A DNA stretch of 64,000 nucleotides from Arenicellales bacterium (GCA_028284225.1 JANQSD010000002.1:1-64000); one strand, 5' to 3'. Shown: positions 35,185 through 43,673, numbered from the stretch's first letter. Translations and numbers: made by a program. Notes: a model not told the origin generated them from the letters alone.

Positions 35185-35596
35185 TTAACAAATCAGAGTT
35201 CTTTTGTAGACAGCCCTGCTTTAATGTTACCCAGATCAGTTCAATGGGTTCATCGCCGGAATTAACAGATTCATGTTGCGCACTTAAAGGCACCGGGCCA
35301 TACCAACCGACCGAGCCTGTTTGCGAATATTGGGATGGATAGGTTTTAGTACCATATTTAACTGTCCATTCGCCGCCCTTTAAATGAATATAGAGCTGAT
35401 CCGGTGGATGTGAATGAATGCCCTCCCAAACACCGGGTGGAAATACAAATTTTTGCACCACAACTTTGTCATTCTCGAGAAGGAGTTCACCTGGAATATT
35501 GGGGTAGTATTGATAACATGGATTTTTGGCTGCATCGGCGAACACATTAGTACTAAAAATAATTATCCAGCCAAGAAGAATAATTTTCTTCGACAT
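35177..35596 (-). CDS. Secreted cupin-domain protein
   Basis: A 139-residue protein with a signal peptide (KIILLGWIIIFSTNVFADA). The single cupin barrel shows HSHPPDQLYIHLKGGEWTV, with a histidine pair and a Gln/Tyr in place of the usual Glu, and a second motif around SAQHESVNSGDEP with a His. It may bind a metal in the periplasm. The overlapping small secreted gene downstream suggests a pair. The substrate or ligand is unknown. Confidence 0.78.
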   Translation of the reverse strand: MSKKIILLGWIIIFSTNVFADAAKNPCYQYYPNIPGELLLENDKVVVQKFVFPPGVWEGIHSHPPDQLYIHLKGGEWTVKYGTKTYPSQYSQTGSVGWYGPVPLSAQHESVNSGDEPIELIWVTLKQGCLQKNSDLLNE

Positions 35597-35665
35597 ATAA
35601 CCTCCAGTGTTTTATCAACCAGGAAGTGTTTACTTTAACAGTATTTAATTTTTTACGTCTTTAAT

Positions 35666-36601
35666 CTAGTATCCGAGTTTTTTATCGACCTCATGCAACA
35701 ACGGCTGTCCTTGTTGCAATCGTCGATAATTCTCCGCTATATCTTCCAGGCCACCATCTATACTCCAGCCCGAAACATGTGGCGTAATGGTAATTTTAGA
35801 GTGTGTCCAGAAAGGATGGTCTTGCGGCAAGGGCTCTTCACGAAACACATCCAGCACAGCTGCTGCCAACTTGCCCTGATCCAGGGCTGTAATCAGTGCC
35901 TCATCGACAATAAGCTCACCACGCCCTGCGTTTATCAATACCGAACCAGGTTTCATCAGATTAAATAATTCAGCATTAAATAAATCTTGAGTTTGCGGTG
36001 TGGAAGGTAAAATTGAAACGACATAATCACTCTGCGGCAGAATTTTCTTTAAAGCATCATCCCCAGCATAACAGTCGACACCGGCAATGGATTTTAGTGA
36101 TCGACTCCAGCCCATAACCTTAAAACCCAAAGCCACAAACAGTTCTGCTGTTTTTGCACCGATATTTCCTAACCCCAGTACTGAAATCGTTGTTTTGTGG
36201 GGTTGTTTGGGGCCGACGGGTCGCCAATTATTCTGATCAGCGTTGTGCTGATGGAATAGCATATTACGTTGTTCACGTAATACATAAGCCAAGGCATATT
36301 CAGCAATTTCTTTGCATTGAATATCAGGCGCTAACCTGGCCACCCGAACATGTTCCGGTAATTTGGGGTCCGCAAGAATCAAATCCACCCCGGCACCTAA
36401 TTTTTGCACTAGCTTCAAGTTAGGCAGCTTATGCCATATATCGGGGACTCTCTCAGCAACGGCCACAACCGTCACATCTTCAAGCACTTGTTCTGGCAGT
36501 CCACAATAAATTTCAACCCCACAAAGCAGCGGCGCCAATTCATCCTGCAATTGCTCATCAGACATCCAATCAGGCAAACCAATATTAATTAACAATGCCA
36601 T
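35666..36601 (-). CDS. D-2-hydroxyacid dehydrogenase (glyoxylate/hydroxypyruvate reductase A-like)
   Basis: A 311-residue NAD(P)-dependent 2-hydroxyacid dehydrogenase. The Rossmann loop is VLGLGNIGAKTAELF (about 140-154), followed by GWSRS that suggests NADPH preference. The catalytic Arg is in INAGRGELIVDEAL, the Glu in FREEPLPQDHPFW and the His in ITPHVSGWS. It resembles GhrA, which reduces glyoxylate and hydroxypyruvate. It is divergent from the MttB-family gene and shares a 266-base upstream region with it. Confidence 0.88.
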   Translation of the reverse strand: MALLINIGLPDWMSDEQLQDELAPLLCGVEIYCGLPEQVLEDVTVVAVAERVPDIWHKLPNLKLVQKLGAGVDLILADPKLPEHVRVARLAPDIQCKEIAEYALAYVLREQRNMLFHQHNADQNNWRPVGPKQPHKTTISVLGLGNIGAKTAELFVALGFKVMGWSRSLKSIAGVDCYAGDDALKKILPQSDYVVSILPSTPQTQDLFNAELFNLMKPGSVLINAGRGELIVDEALITALDQGKLAAAVLDVFREEPLPQDHPFWTHSKITITPHVSGWSIDGGLEDIAENYRRLQQGQPLLHEVDKKLGY

Positions 36602-36763
36602 TAAAGCCCTCTCACTGAACTCATTTAATCGCTTTGACGCAGCATAGCACAGCAGATTCTAAATTTTAAAGATTATAAGTTTATCTAGACTGACCCTATT
36701 GATTTCGTTGTATCAGCAATCATTACAACGTTATAAAATGTCCGCTGTTAAACGCATTAAGTT

Positions 36764-36791
36764 TTGTAAACTTGCTGTTTGAATTTATAAA
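36764..36791 (+). promoter_or_regulatory. Putative promoter of the MttB-family gene
   Basis: TTGTAA (36764-36769) and TATAAA (36786-36791) are spaced by 16 bases about 80 bases before the ATG. The match is moderate in an A+T-rich divergent region. Confidence 0.35.
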
Positions 36792-36867
36792 TTTAAGTGT
36801 TTATCGCTTGAGTAATAAAAGCCTCTAAGTAACATTAGCTACAGAGTAAATTTAAGCAGGATCAAGC

Positions 36868-38403
36868 ATGTCACCACGCCGAAGCCGACGTAGCAGAGAT
36901 ACCCATAAAGCTCGCGAAGAAAGTGAGTCAACTCAAACATTTACACCGCTTTCACATGCTTACCGACCCATTGATATCTTAAGTAATGAAAAGGAACAAC
37001 AAGTTCATGATTTATCGCTAAGGCTATTGCAGGAAATCGGACTCAAGTTTCTTTCTGAAGACACCTGGCCGATTCTTGAGCAAAATGGCTGTAATGTCGA
37101 TAGGGAAACCGGCATGGTTTATTTCCCCACTGAAATACTGGAACACTTCCTGGCTTTGGCCCCCAGCGAATTCACCATGAGGGCGCGCAACCCGACTAAT
37201 GATTTGCATATGGGTGGTGAGTTTATCCATTACGGATCAGCATCAAGCGCTCCAAACTCTGTAAACATGGATAGAGGACGTCGCCCCGGCACTCAAGCTG
37301 ATTTCGAAGATCTGGTCAAACTCAACCATATGTTAGGCACTTGCGCCTTTCATACCGGTCATCCGGTCGAACCTATCGACACACCTGCAAATACACGCCA
37401 TTTAACCAGTGCTTACAGCTGGCACACTTTATCCGATAAAATAACACGAGTTTATGCTATTGGTCGCACTCGTGTACAAGATTCCTTAAGGATGGCAGAA
37501 ATTGCTTACGGGATAAGCCGCGAGGAATTGATCTCGGCACCACGGATTCACGGCAGCATAAACGTTAATTCCCCTTTGGTTGTTGATGCGCCATTATCAG
37601 AAGCCGCTATGGAACTGGCCCTGAATGGCCAAGCCAATGTGATCTCACCGGTAGCTTTTGCCGGTGCAATGTCGCCGATTACGATTTCCGGCAGCATTAT
37701 TCAATGCAACGCTGAAGCGATTGGTATGATTGCTTTCTTACAAATGGTTAAAGCTGGATCACCGTGTTTTTATGGTGTACTGACGACACCGGTTGACATG
37801 AAATCTGGCGCTCCAGCCATGGGTGTGCCGGAAACAGTAACCGGAACGCTGGCAAATGGGCAGATGGCACGGCGCTATAAATTACCTCAACGTGTCATGT
37901 TAGGCTCCACGTCTAATGTTCCCGATGCCCAGTCAGCCTATGAGAGCATGTTTTCGCTATGGGCCGCACAATTATGTGGTGCTCATATTGTTTATCATGC
38001 CCATGGCTGGATGGAAGGCGGCTTGACGACCGGTTATGAAAAAACCATTCTTGATTCAGAAATGATCGGCATGATGGGTGCACTCAAAGGAGAAATGTTG
38101 TTGTCGGATGCAGACGAAGTGCTGGATGCTATCAAAGAAGTCGGTCCAGGCGGACATTTCTTGGGCTCTTCCCATACTATGTCACGTTATGAAACAGCAT
38201 TCCATAATCCAATTTTATCTGATTGGCGGCCTTATGAGTTTTGGGAAACCGCCGGTTCACCCGACACAGCGCAACGGGCCAATAAAAAATGGAAAGCCAT
38301 GCTTGAGGCTTATCAACCGCCACCGATAGATGAGGGCATTAAAGAACAGTTGAATGAATTTGTTAACCGACGAATTGAAGAAATAGGAGACCAGGAAATT
38401 TAA
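36868..38403 (+). CDS. Trimethylamine methyltransferase (MttB) family protein, non-pyrrolysine
   Basis: A 511-residue protein of the MttB superfamily, TIM-barrel enzymes that move a methyl group from a quaternary or tertiary amine to a corrinoid protein. Typical blocks are FLSEDTWPILEQNGCNVD, PNSVNMDRGRRPGTQADFED, GSINVNSPLVVDAPL and GPGGHFLGSSHTM. The frame is open throughout with no in-frame TAG, so it is of the non-Pyl type, like glycine-betaine methyltransferases. The N-terminus is unusually basic (SPRRSRRSRDTHK). No corrinoid protein, reductive activator or tetrahydrofolate methyltransferase is next to it. The substrate cannot be assigned. Confidence 0.88.
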   Translation: MSPRRSRRSRDTHKAREESESTQTFTPLSHAYRPIDILSNEKEQQVHDLSLRLLQEIGLKFLSEDTWPILEQNGCNVDRETGMVYFPTEILEHFLALAPSEFTMRARNPTNDLHMGGEFIHYGSASSAPNSVNMDRGRRPGTQADFEDLVKLNHMLGTCAFHTGHPVEPIDTPANTRHLTSAYSWHTLSDKITRVYAIGRTRVQDSLRMAEIAYGISREELISAPRIHGSINVNSPLVVDAPLSEAAMELALNGQANVISPVAFAGAMSPITISGSIIQCNAEAIGMIAFLQMVKAGSPCFYGVLTTPVDMKSGAPAMGVPETVTGTLANGQMARRYKLPQRVMLGSTSNVPDAQSAYESMFSLWAAQLCGAHIVYHAHGWMEGGLTTGYEKTILDSEMIGMMGALKGEMLLSDADEVLDAIKEVGPGGHFLGSSHTMSRYETAFHNPILSDWRPYEFWETAGSPDTAQRANKKWKAMLEAYQPPPIDEGIKEQLNEFVNRRIEEIGDQEI

Positions 38404-38441
38404 TATTTACCGAGAGATCTTATAGGCAACAGTAATGCTGT

Positions 38442-39278
38442 TTAGTTCCGTTTCATCGGAAACGTTGTACACCGGAATGAACCTGATATGGCAATCGGCT
38501 CTGAATAATCCACGACTTCAACGGTAAAGCCTGCCTTTGCAAGTTCCTCCTGAACTCTAACATGTGCGGCATCAACAACTATTGTTTGCGGATTAATGAC
38601 AAACACATTAGTCGCCAGACTGTTGCACTCTTCTTCGTTAACTTCGATAAAATCAAATCGATCATTTAAAAACTTAAGATCTTTATCTTCAAATGATGGT
38701 GTATAAATCAATAGCTTTCGTTTCGGTAAAATTGTCATGCGCGTATCAAGGTGCATAATGTTGTCACCTAACGCCAAAGTTTTGACTTCAGTATATGCTC
38801 GGAGTTGATTAACGGCAACGGTACTACTGCGACTTCCCAAGCCAACATAAGCAATATCATCATCAACCAGCACATCTCCACCTTCAATGGTACCATCTGT
38901 TATTTCGACAACCTGATCAGATGAGACCAGACCAAAATCTTGCAAGACACTTTCAATTTCACCGTTTCGTTCTGGCAAATTGCGCTTGGCGCAATAAAAT
39001 AATTTATCTTTGATTACGAAACCGAAATCCCGGGTATAGGCCAACCAGGGAAGTTCTGGCCTGGGGGTTGCAAAACAAAGCTCGACATCGTACTGACGTA
39101 AAACCGTAAAAAACTCTTGTTGTTGCTCTAGGAACAGCTTTTTGTCCCAGGTTTTATGCACATACTTTTTGAATTCCGGATGTACAGCTTTATATTCATG
39201 CACTTCAGGAATGTAATCACCACGGCAAACACAGACTTGAGCCAGCTCAGCATATTCATTCGAAACATTAAGATGCAT
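38442..39278 (-). CDS. Dimethylarginine dimethylaminohydrolase-like (amidinotransferase superfamily)
   Basis: A 278-residue protein with the catalytic set of the guanidine-modifying superfamily: LAYTRDFGF (Asp84), TIEGGDVLVDD (Glu132), IMHLDTRMTIL (His176) and SGSFRCTTFP (Cys270). DDAH enzymes release dimethylamine and citrulline from methylated arginine; arginine deiminases make ammonia and citrulline. Sequence alone does not separate these. It is convergent with the MttB-family gene and divergent from the GST gene, with a 13-base inverted repeat upstream. Confidence 0.85.
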   Translation of the reverse strand: MHLNVSNEYAELAQVCVCRGDYIPEVHEYKAVHPEFKKYVHKTWDKKLFLEQQQEFFTVLRQYDVELCFATPRPELPWLAYTRDFGFVIKDKLFYCAKRNLPERNGEIESVLQDFGLVSSDQVVEITDGTIEGGDVLVDDDIAYVGLGSRSSTVAVNQLRAYTEVKTLALGDNIMHLDTRMTILPKRKLLIYTPSFEDKDLKFLNDRFDFIEVNEEECNSLATNVFVINPQTIVVDAAHVRVQEELAKAGFTVEVVDYSEPIAISGSFRCTTFPMKRN

Positions 39279-39327
39279 TAATCGACATCCAGCAGATAAA
39301 GCCCAATCTTACCAAATTGAATCTTTT

Positions 39328-39369
39328 AATCCGAAATATGCAGTGGAAATCTGTTACATATTTCGGATT
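39328..39369. promoter_or_regulatory. Thirteen-base inverted repeat in a divergent promoter region
   Basis: AATCCGAAATATG (39328-39340) and its exact reverse complement (39357-39369) are separated by 16 bases. It lies between divergent DDAH-like and GST genes, so it is unlikely to be a terminator and could be an operator for a dimeric regulator. Confidence 0.5.
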
Positions 39370-39432
39370 TAATTAAGCCCCCAATTGGTTGTGATAAATT
39401 CAAGCCTTATTCGAGTTAAGTAACAATTTTCA

Positions 39433-40104
39433 ATGAACAACTATATCCTCTACGGTGGCGGTTTGACTTTGGGCATTGGCCCACAAATGGTGCTGGATGA
39501 GTTATCTATTCCTTACAAGCTCATAACCATTGATATTCTAAAGTCAGAACAATTCGATAAGAATTATCTGTCTATGAATCCAGCCGGATTTATTCCGACA
39601 CTCATCTGTCCAGACGGAACCATACTGACTGAAGCCGCTGCAATCATGCTTTATCTGGTAGACAAATATGCCTACGGTTTACTCGCGCCCAAAATTGAAG
39701 ACGACAAACGGGGATTGTTTCTTTCTCGGCTTTGGTACATCACTAATGATTTACAGCCAGCTATCAAAATTTATTATTATCCTCAGCGTTATATCGTCAG
39801 TCAGTCCGAGGTTGAAAGCGTTAAAGAACAAGCACGAATAAACGCCTATAACCGCTGGCAGATTGCTAATGACCACTATTTAGCTGACAGAAATTATCTT
39901 CTTGGCGATGAAATTACGATTGCCGATTACCTGCTCGCCATATTCGCCAGTTATGGAATGATTAGTGACACCGACATTTTTGATAACTTCCCCAACATCG
40001 GCAAACATTACGAATTACTTTGCCAACGCCCTGCCTGCAGCCCAGTACTTAAGAAAATAAACCGGGAAATGCGAGAATTCACCAAGCTTAGAGAAGAGTT
40101 ATAA
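39433..40104 (+). CDS. Glutathione S-transferase family protein
   Basis: A 223-residue GST: an N-terminal thioredoxin-like domain with MNPAGFIPTLICPDGTILTE AAAIMLY-type cis-Pro and Glu/Ala glutathione contacts (about 48-75), and an all-helical C-terminal domain with LLGDEITIADYLLAIFAS near 155-175. The likely role is conjugation or isomerisation using glutathione; the substrate is unknown. It is divergent from the DDAH-like gene. A tiny frame with a signal sequence starts at its last base. Confidence 0.85.
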   Translation: MNNYILYGGGLTLGIGPQMVLDELSIPYKLITIDILKSEQFDKNYLSMNPAGFIPTLICPDGTILTEAAAIMLYLVDKYAYGLLAPKIEDDKRGLFLSRLWYITNDLQPAIKIYYYPQRYIVSQSEVESVKEQARINAYNRWQIANDHYLADRNYLLGDEITIADYLLAIFASYGMISDTDIFDNFPNIGKHYELLCQRPACSPVLKKINREMREFTKLREEL

Positions 40105-40184
40105 TGTTAAAAATAAAGGCATTTTTGGTGATTGTGGGCATATTTCTTGCGCCAATCGTTTTCGCTGCAACACAAGGAATATAA
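40104..40184 (+). CDS. Possible 26-residue peptide with a signal sequence
   Basis: The ATG overlaps the GST stop (TAATG). The frame encodes MLKIKAFLVIVGIFLAPIVF followed by AATQGI: nearly all signal peptide with a VFA-A cleavage site and a five-residue remainder. It may be the stump of a secreted protein gene cut by an early stop, or a membrane micropeptide. Weak support. Confidence 0.3.
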   Translation: MLKIKAFLVIVGIFLAPIVFAATQGI

Positions 40185-40250
40185 CCCTAAATATTTTAGA
40201 TAAACCTAGCCTAGCAATTGGTTAGGGTATTGTTGTGTCAGGTGAAATAA

Positions 40251-41183
40251 TTATTGCGAAGTCTGATACCAAATATAGAGACTTGCACTAACAAGGATGG
40301 CAAGGCCAATTAACGTGGTAGTACTGGGAACTTCATTGAAGAAAAGATAACCCAGCAAAACGGTATAAAACACATAGGTATATTCAAATGGTGTGACCTG
40401 ACTGGCGGGAGCAATCAGGTAGGCGCGGCCATGCAGGTAAAAGCCGATTGCCGAGATGACGCCAATGAAAAGTAATAACCATCTATCGATACCATAAATC
40501 CAGATCCATTCTCTAAGCAAAAAATCAATTGCCGGATTAACACCTTCTTTTAGTCCTAAGCCTAAGACAATTAAATAAACCAGACCACTCATTGCGGTGA
40601 TAACAAACATAGAGTAAATGGCAATGGTGATCGGAGAATCACCCTTGGTCACATAACGAGTGATGATTGAGCCTAAGCCATAGGTCAGTGCGCACATGAA
40701 TGCCAGAAATGTGCCGATGTTATAAATCTTACCTTCTGGGCCTACCACCAATAGTACGCCTGCAAACCCTGCTATGACGGCCAACCAGAGTTTGAAATTA
40801 ACTTTTTCTTTTAACAATATGATTGACAAGATAGTGACAATAATTGGAGCCAAAAAGGTCACGGCCACGACATCTGCAATCGGTAACATCGGGAAGGCCA
40901 TGTAATACGAAGTGAATGCAAAGAAATAAACAAACCCTTTGAATAATAATACACCGGGTTGTCTGGCAATTAAAAGTTGAGGCCCGTGAAAAATCGCCGT
41001 ATAAGTACAGAGCAATATCGTCGCAATAAAAGAGCGGATAAAAACCACCTGCAAAACACTATATTGATCACTAAAGCTTTTAATGGTCATGTCCTGAAAT
41101 GAAAATAGAAACAAACCAAACGTCAGGCAAAACATGCCCTCTTTGCTACGATTAGTCTGAACAGCTATCGATGCAGTGCTCAT
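40251..41183 (-). CDS. EamA/DMT family transporter
   Basis: A 310-residue membrane protein with ten hydrophobic segments in two EamA repeats: FQDMTIKSFSDQYSVLQVVF near the start and SQVTPFEYTYVFYTVLLGYL in the second half. It is a close paralogue of the next gene upstream on the same strand (41437-42375), sharing block after block such as FSFQD and YTYV. Members export amino acids or metabolites; no substrate can be read here. Between the two copies lies a palindromic repeat (41338-41402). Confidence 0.88.
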   Translation of the reverse strand: MSTASIAVQTNRSKEGMFCLTFGLFLFSFQDMTIKSFSDQYSVLQVVFIRSFIATILLCTYTAIFHGPQLLIARQPGVLLFKGFVYFFAFTSYYMAFPMLPIADVVAVTFLAPIIVTILSIILLKEKVNFKLWLAVIAGFAGVLLVVGPEGKIYNIGTFLAFMCALTYGLGSIITRYVTKGDSPITIAIYSMFVITAMSGLVYLIVLGLGLKEGVNPAIDFLLREWIWIYGIDRWLLLFIGVISAIGFYLHGRAYLIAPASQVTPFEYTYVFYTVLLGYLFFNEVPSTTTLIGLAILVSASLYIWYQTSQ

Positions 41184-41337
41184 CTATTGCTCCGTGTGAT
41201 GTGATGTTTTTTGTTACGGCTGTCATAGCTACCAGCCTGCGCATAGCGTAGCGCTAAATCTTAAGTTAGGAAAGTGTTTTTCGATTTTAAAATAAGAATA
41301 TTTAATTCAAATTTCGCCATCCGTCAGTATGATCTAG

Positions 41338-41402
41338 ATGCCGGATCAAGCCTGTGCTGGCCCCGGATCACAGTCCGGGGTGACGGATTCAGTATCCGGC
41401 AT
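41338..41402. repeat. Palindromic dispersed repeat (family B)
   Basis: An outer nine-base stem ATGCCGGAT / ATCCGGCAT (41338-41346 and 41394-41402) encloses the hairpin CCCCGGA-TCACAG-TCCGGGG (41361-41380). A related shorter palindrome is at 51088-51120. It separates the two EamA paralogues. Confidence 0.6.
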
Positions 41403-41436
41403 GACGGTCATGCATTTAGTTTTTAGTGTAGAGTTG

Positions 41437-42375
41437 TTAAGCTGCTTTGCTTTCCCGATACCAAATGTACAAGCTGGAGCCAACCAGGATTGATACTCCA
41501 ATCAGGGTGGTCAACTTGGGTATTTCATTGAAAAACAGAAACGACAAAATGACGGCCCAAATAATGTAGGTATATTCAAATGGTGCCACATGACTTGCCG
41601 GCGCAACCAGGTAAGCACGTCCCAGACAATAGAAACCCACTGTAGCAATACAACCTATCAAAAATAAAAGCAACATTTCGCGTGCATCGGGCCTGACCCA
41701 CTCACGAAACAAAAATTGCATAGAAGGATTAGTAATTTCTTCAGGGCTAAACTTCAATGAAAAGAATGTTAATAAAATACTCATCACTAAAAAAGCCAGC
41801 ATTGAATAAATAGCAATGGTTATAGGCTCATCACCTTGATCAATAAATCGGGTCAGAACTGAACTGATGGCATAGGAACAAGCACAACCAAAGGCCAGCA
41901 ATGAACCCAGGTTGGCTAAATTACCACTTGGACCGACAACAATTAATACACCGACAAATCCGATGATGATTGCAGCCCAGCGTCTGGGGCCCACGTACTC
42001 TTTAAGAATAAGCACAGATAAAACGGTCATCAAAATAGGCGACATAAACGCTATGGCAACTATGTCGGCCAAAGGCAAACTTGGTATGGCAAGATAATAA
42101 AATAAAAATGCAAAAAAAGTGGCAACCCCTTTAACGAATAACAACAGCGGCTGTTTTGCAAACACTGCATGCGACCCAATGGTAAACAGACCGATCAACG
42201 CTAGGAAAATTAATGCAATACAGCTACGGATTAAGACAATTTGCAAAACATTGTATTTGTCACTCAATAGTTTGACGATAATGTCTTGAAAAGAAAAAAA
42301 GAACAGCCCTGTCATTAAAATAACAATCCCTTCTCGGGTTCGATCCACAGGAAAAACGTGAGATGAATCACTCAT
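41437..42375 (-). CDS. EamA/DMT family transporter (paralogue)
   Basis: A 312-residue ten-helix EamA protein. FSFQDIIVKLLSDKYNVLQI and SHVAPFEYTYIIWAVILSFL align with the neighbouring copy at 40251-41183, showing an old tandem duplication. A probable inner-membrane exporter. Its substrate is unknown; position near guanidino- and methylamine-acting genes is only suggestive. Confidence 0.88.
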   Translation of the reverse strand: MSDSSHVFPVDRTREGIVILMTGLFFFSFQDIIVKLLSDKYNVLQIVLIRSCIALIFLALIGLFTIGSHAVFAKQPLLLFVKGVATFFAFLFYYLAIPSLPLADIVAIAFMSPILMTVLSVLILKEYVGPRRWAAIIIGFVGVLIVVGPSGNLANLGSLLAFGCACSYAISSVLTRFIDQGDEPITIAIYSMLAFLVMSILLTFFSLKFSPEEITNPSMQFLFREWVRPDAREMLLLFLIGCIATVGFYCLGRAYLVAPASHVAPFEYTYIIWAVILSFLFFNEIPKLTTLIGVSILVGSSLYIWYRESKAA

Positions 42376-42486
42376 TTTAAAAACTTTCTTTTAGACGAGT
42401 TTAATGGCCACCTGAAAACGCGGATTCTATTACACTAAACCGTTATTTACTAATAGAATCAATAAAAATAACTCAAAGGATAATCT

Positions 42487-43158
42487 ATGCCTGTCACAAA
42501 AAACATTTTCATCTATGGCAATAGTATTACTTATGGTGAATGGGACGAACAAGGTGGCTGGGCAAATCGTATTCGTGCCCATTTTGATCGCCAAGTGTTG
42601 CCTGTCCCCAATGACTATATTATTACTTACAACCTTGGTATCCCCAGTGATACTTCTGCCGGTATTGCCAATCGAATAGAGAATGAAACCCGAGCTCGTT
42701 TAGAACCTAACCCGGCAGTTAGAAATGTTCAGTTTGTTATTGCCACCGGCGCAAATGATTCGCGTTGGTTAATTGAAGAAAATCGTCAGGCAGTGAGTAT
42801 TGATGAATTTAAAAATAATATGCGGTTAATTCGCAATAAGGCTCAACAATTTTCCGATGATATTATTTTTGTCGGCTTATTACCTTGCATTGAAGATGAA
42901 GTAAAAAAAGCAGCTAGGGAGCACAGTTGGGTCGAACTCTATTACAACGATTCCTTAAGTCAATTTAACGATATTATTCAGCAAGTTAGCCAGGAAAATA
43001 ACCATACTTTTGTGGATTTGAATCGTTTGTTTATTAAACGTGATTATGATGACTTGTTTAGTGATGGATTACATCCTAATAGTAAAGGGCATGAGTTGAT
43101 TGCGCAGGCTGTGATTGGGGTAATAACGTCATTCCCGCGCAGGCGGGAATCTCCCTAA
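42487..43158 (+). CDS. SGNH/GDSL-type hydrolase
   Basis: A 223-residue esterase-type hydrolase. Block I is IYGNSITYGEW with nucleophile Ser13, followed by the Gly/Asn oxyanion residues (TGANDSRW near 78-85) and the block V pair DGLHPNSKGH (Asp and His near 196-199). No signal peptide is seen. The last residues FPRRRESP are encoded by a dispersed repeat (43132-43156), so the original C-terminus was probably different. AAAGGA precedes the ATG. It stands alone between divergent or convergent genes. Confidence 0.88.
   Translation: MPVTKNIFIYGNSITYGEWDEQGGWANRIRAHFDRQVLPVPNDYIITYNLGIPSDTSAGIANRIENETRARLEPNPAVRNVQFVIATGANDSRWLIEENRQAVSIDEFKNNMRLIRNKAQQFSDDIIFVGLLPCIEDEVKKAAREHSWVELYYNDSLSQFNDIIQQVSQENNHTFVDLNRLFIKRDYDDLFSDGLHPNSKGHELIAQAVIGVITSFPRRRESP
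43130..43156. repeat. Dispersed CATTCCCGCG...GCGGGAATC repeat (family C)
   Basis: The sequence CATTCCCGC-GCAG-GCGGGAATC forms a short GC-rich stem-loop and overlaps the 3' end of the SGNH gene. Repeats of this shape are widespread in proteobacterial genomes. Confidence 0.6.
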
Positions 43159-43206
43159 AATTGCTTCTACTTAGAACAACGTTGAGACTAAGCGAGCAAT
43201 AATCAG

Positions 43207-43240
43207 GAGATCCTCGCGTCACTTCGTTCCTCAGGATGAC
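43207..43240. repeat. Family D repeat half-site
   Basis: It starts GAGATCCTCG and ends CAGGATGAC, loosely matching 63-95 and 53118-53150. It lies 50 bases after family C in non-coding DNA. Confidence 0.45.
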
Positions 43241-43278
43241 ACTGTTATTTCTAACTCAGAGAAAATAAGAATGTGGGT

Positions 43279-43671
43279 TTACTTTTTGGGTACATCGTCC
43301 CCAACACTCAACCAGGATAAATGTTCATCAAAATGATAATGTGCTTGCGGGCTCACGGACTCCGGGTCTTCAAGGCTGGCAACAAAAAAGTGGATTTCAT
43401 GTTTAAATTTATCAGCATCGTAGGCAATCGAGGAACCACAACTAGAGCAAAAATGCCAGCGGATACCAGGGGAAGATTCATAGATGGCTGGTTTTTGACC
43501 AGTGAAACGATAAGCGTCTCTGGACACGCCAATAAATGCTGTTACAGGTGACGAAGTATTGCGTCTACAACTTTCACAATGGCAATAGCCACACCATAAT
43601 TCATCTCCTTGATACTCATAAGTGGTTTTTTCACAAAAACAACGCCCCTTTTTGATTCGCTCAGCCACCAC
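43279..43671 (-). CDS. GFA (glutathione-dependent formaldehyde-activating) family protein
   Basis: A 130-residue zinc-binding protein of the GFA/CENP-V fold. Cysteines occur as KGRCFCEKT, LWCGYCHCESCRR and WHFCSSCGS, giving the two zinc sites of the family. The best-known member was proposed to speed the reaction of formaldehyde and glutathione, but most members are uncharacterised. It ends where the MBL-fold gene begins upstream (3 bases), so the two are probably one transcript. The nearby MttB-like gene makes a one-carbon role attractive but unproved. Confidence 0.85.
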   Translation of the reverse strand: MVAERIKKGRCFCEKTTYEYQGDELWCGYCHCESCRRNTSSPVTAFIGVSRDAYRFTGQKPAIYESSPGIRWHFCSSCGSSIAYDADKFKHEIHFFVASLEDPESVSPQAHYHFDEHLSWLSVGDDVPKK

Positions 43672-43673
43672 TT

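Noticed and set aside
36868-38403. Possible pyrrolysine codon in the MttB-like gene
   Set aside because: The frame is open for all 511 codons with no internal TAG, so no Pyl is encoded.
40184-40228. ACCCTAA/TTAGGGT inverted pair as a terminator between GST and EamA
   Set aside because: The stem is seven A+T-leaning base pairs with a long loop and no T run.
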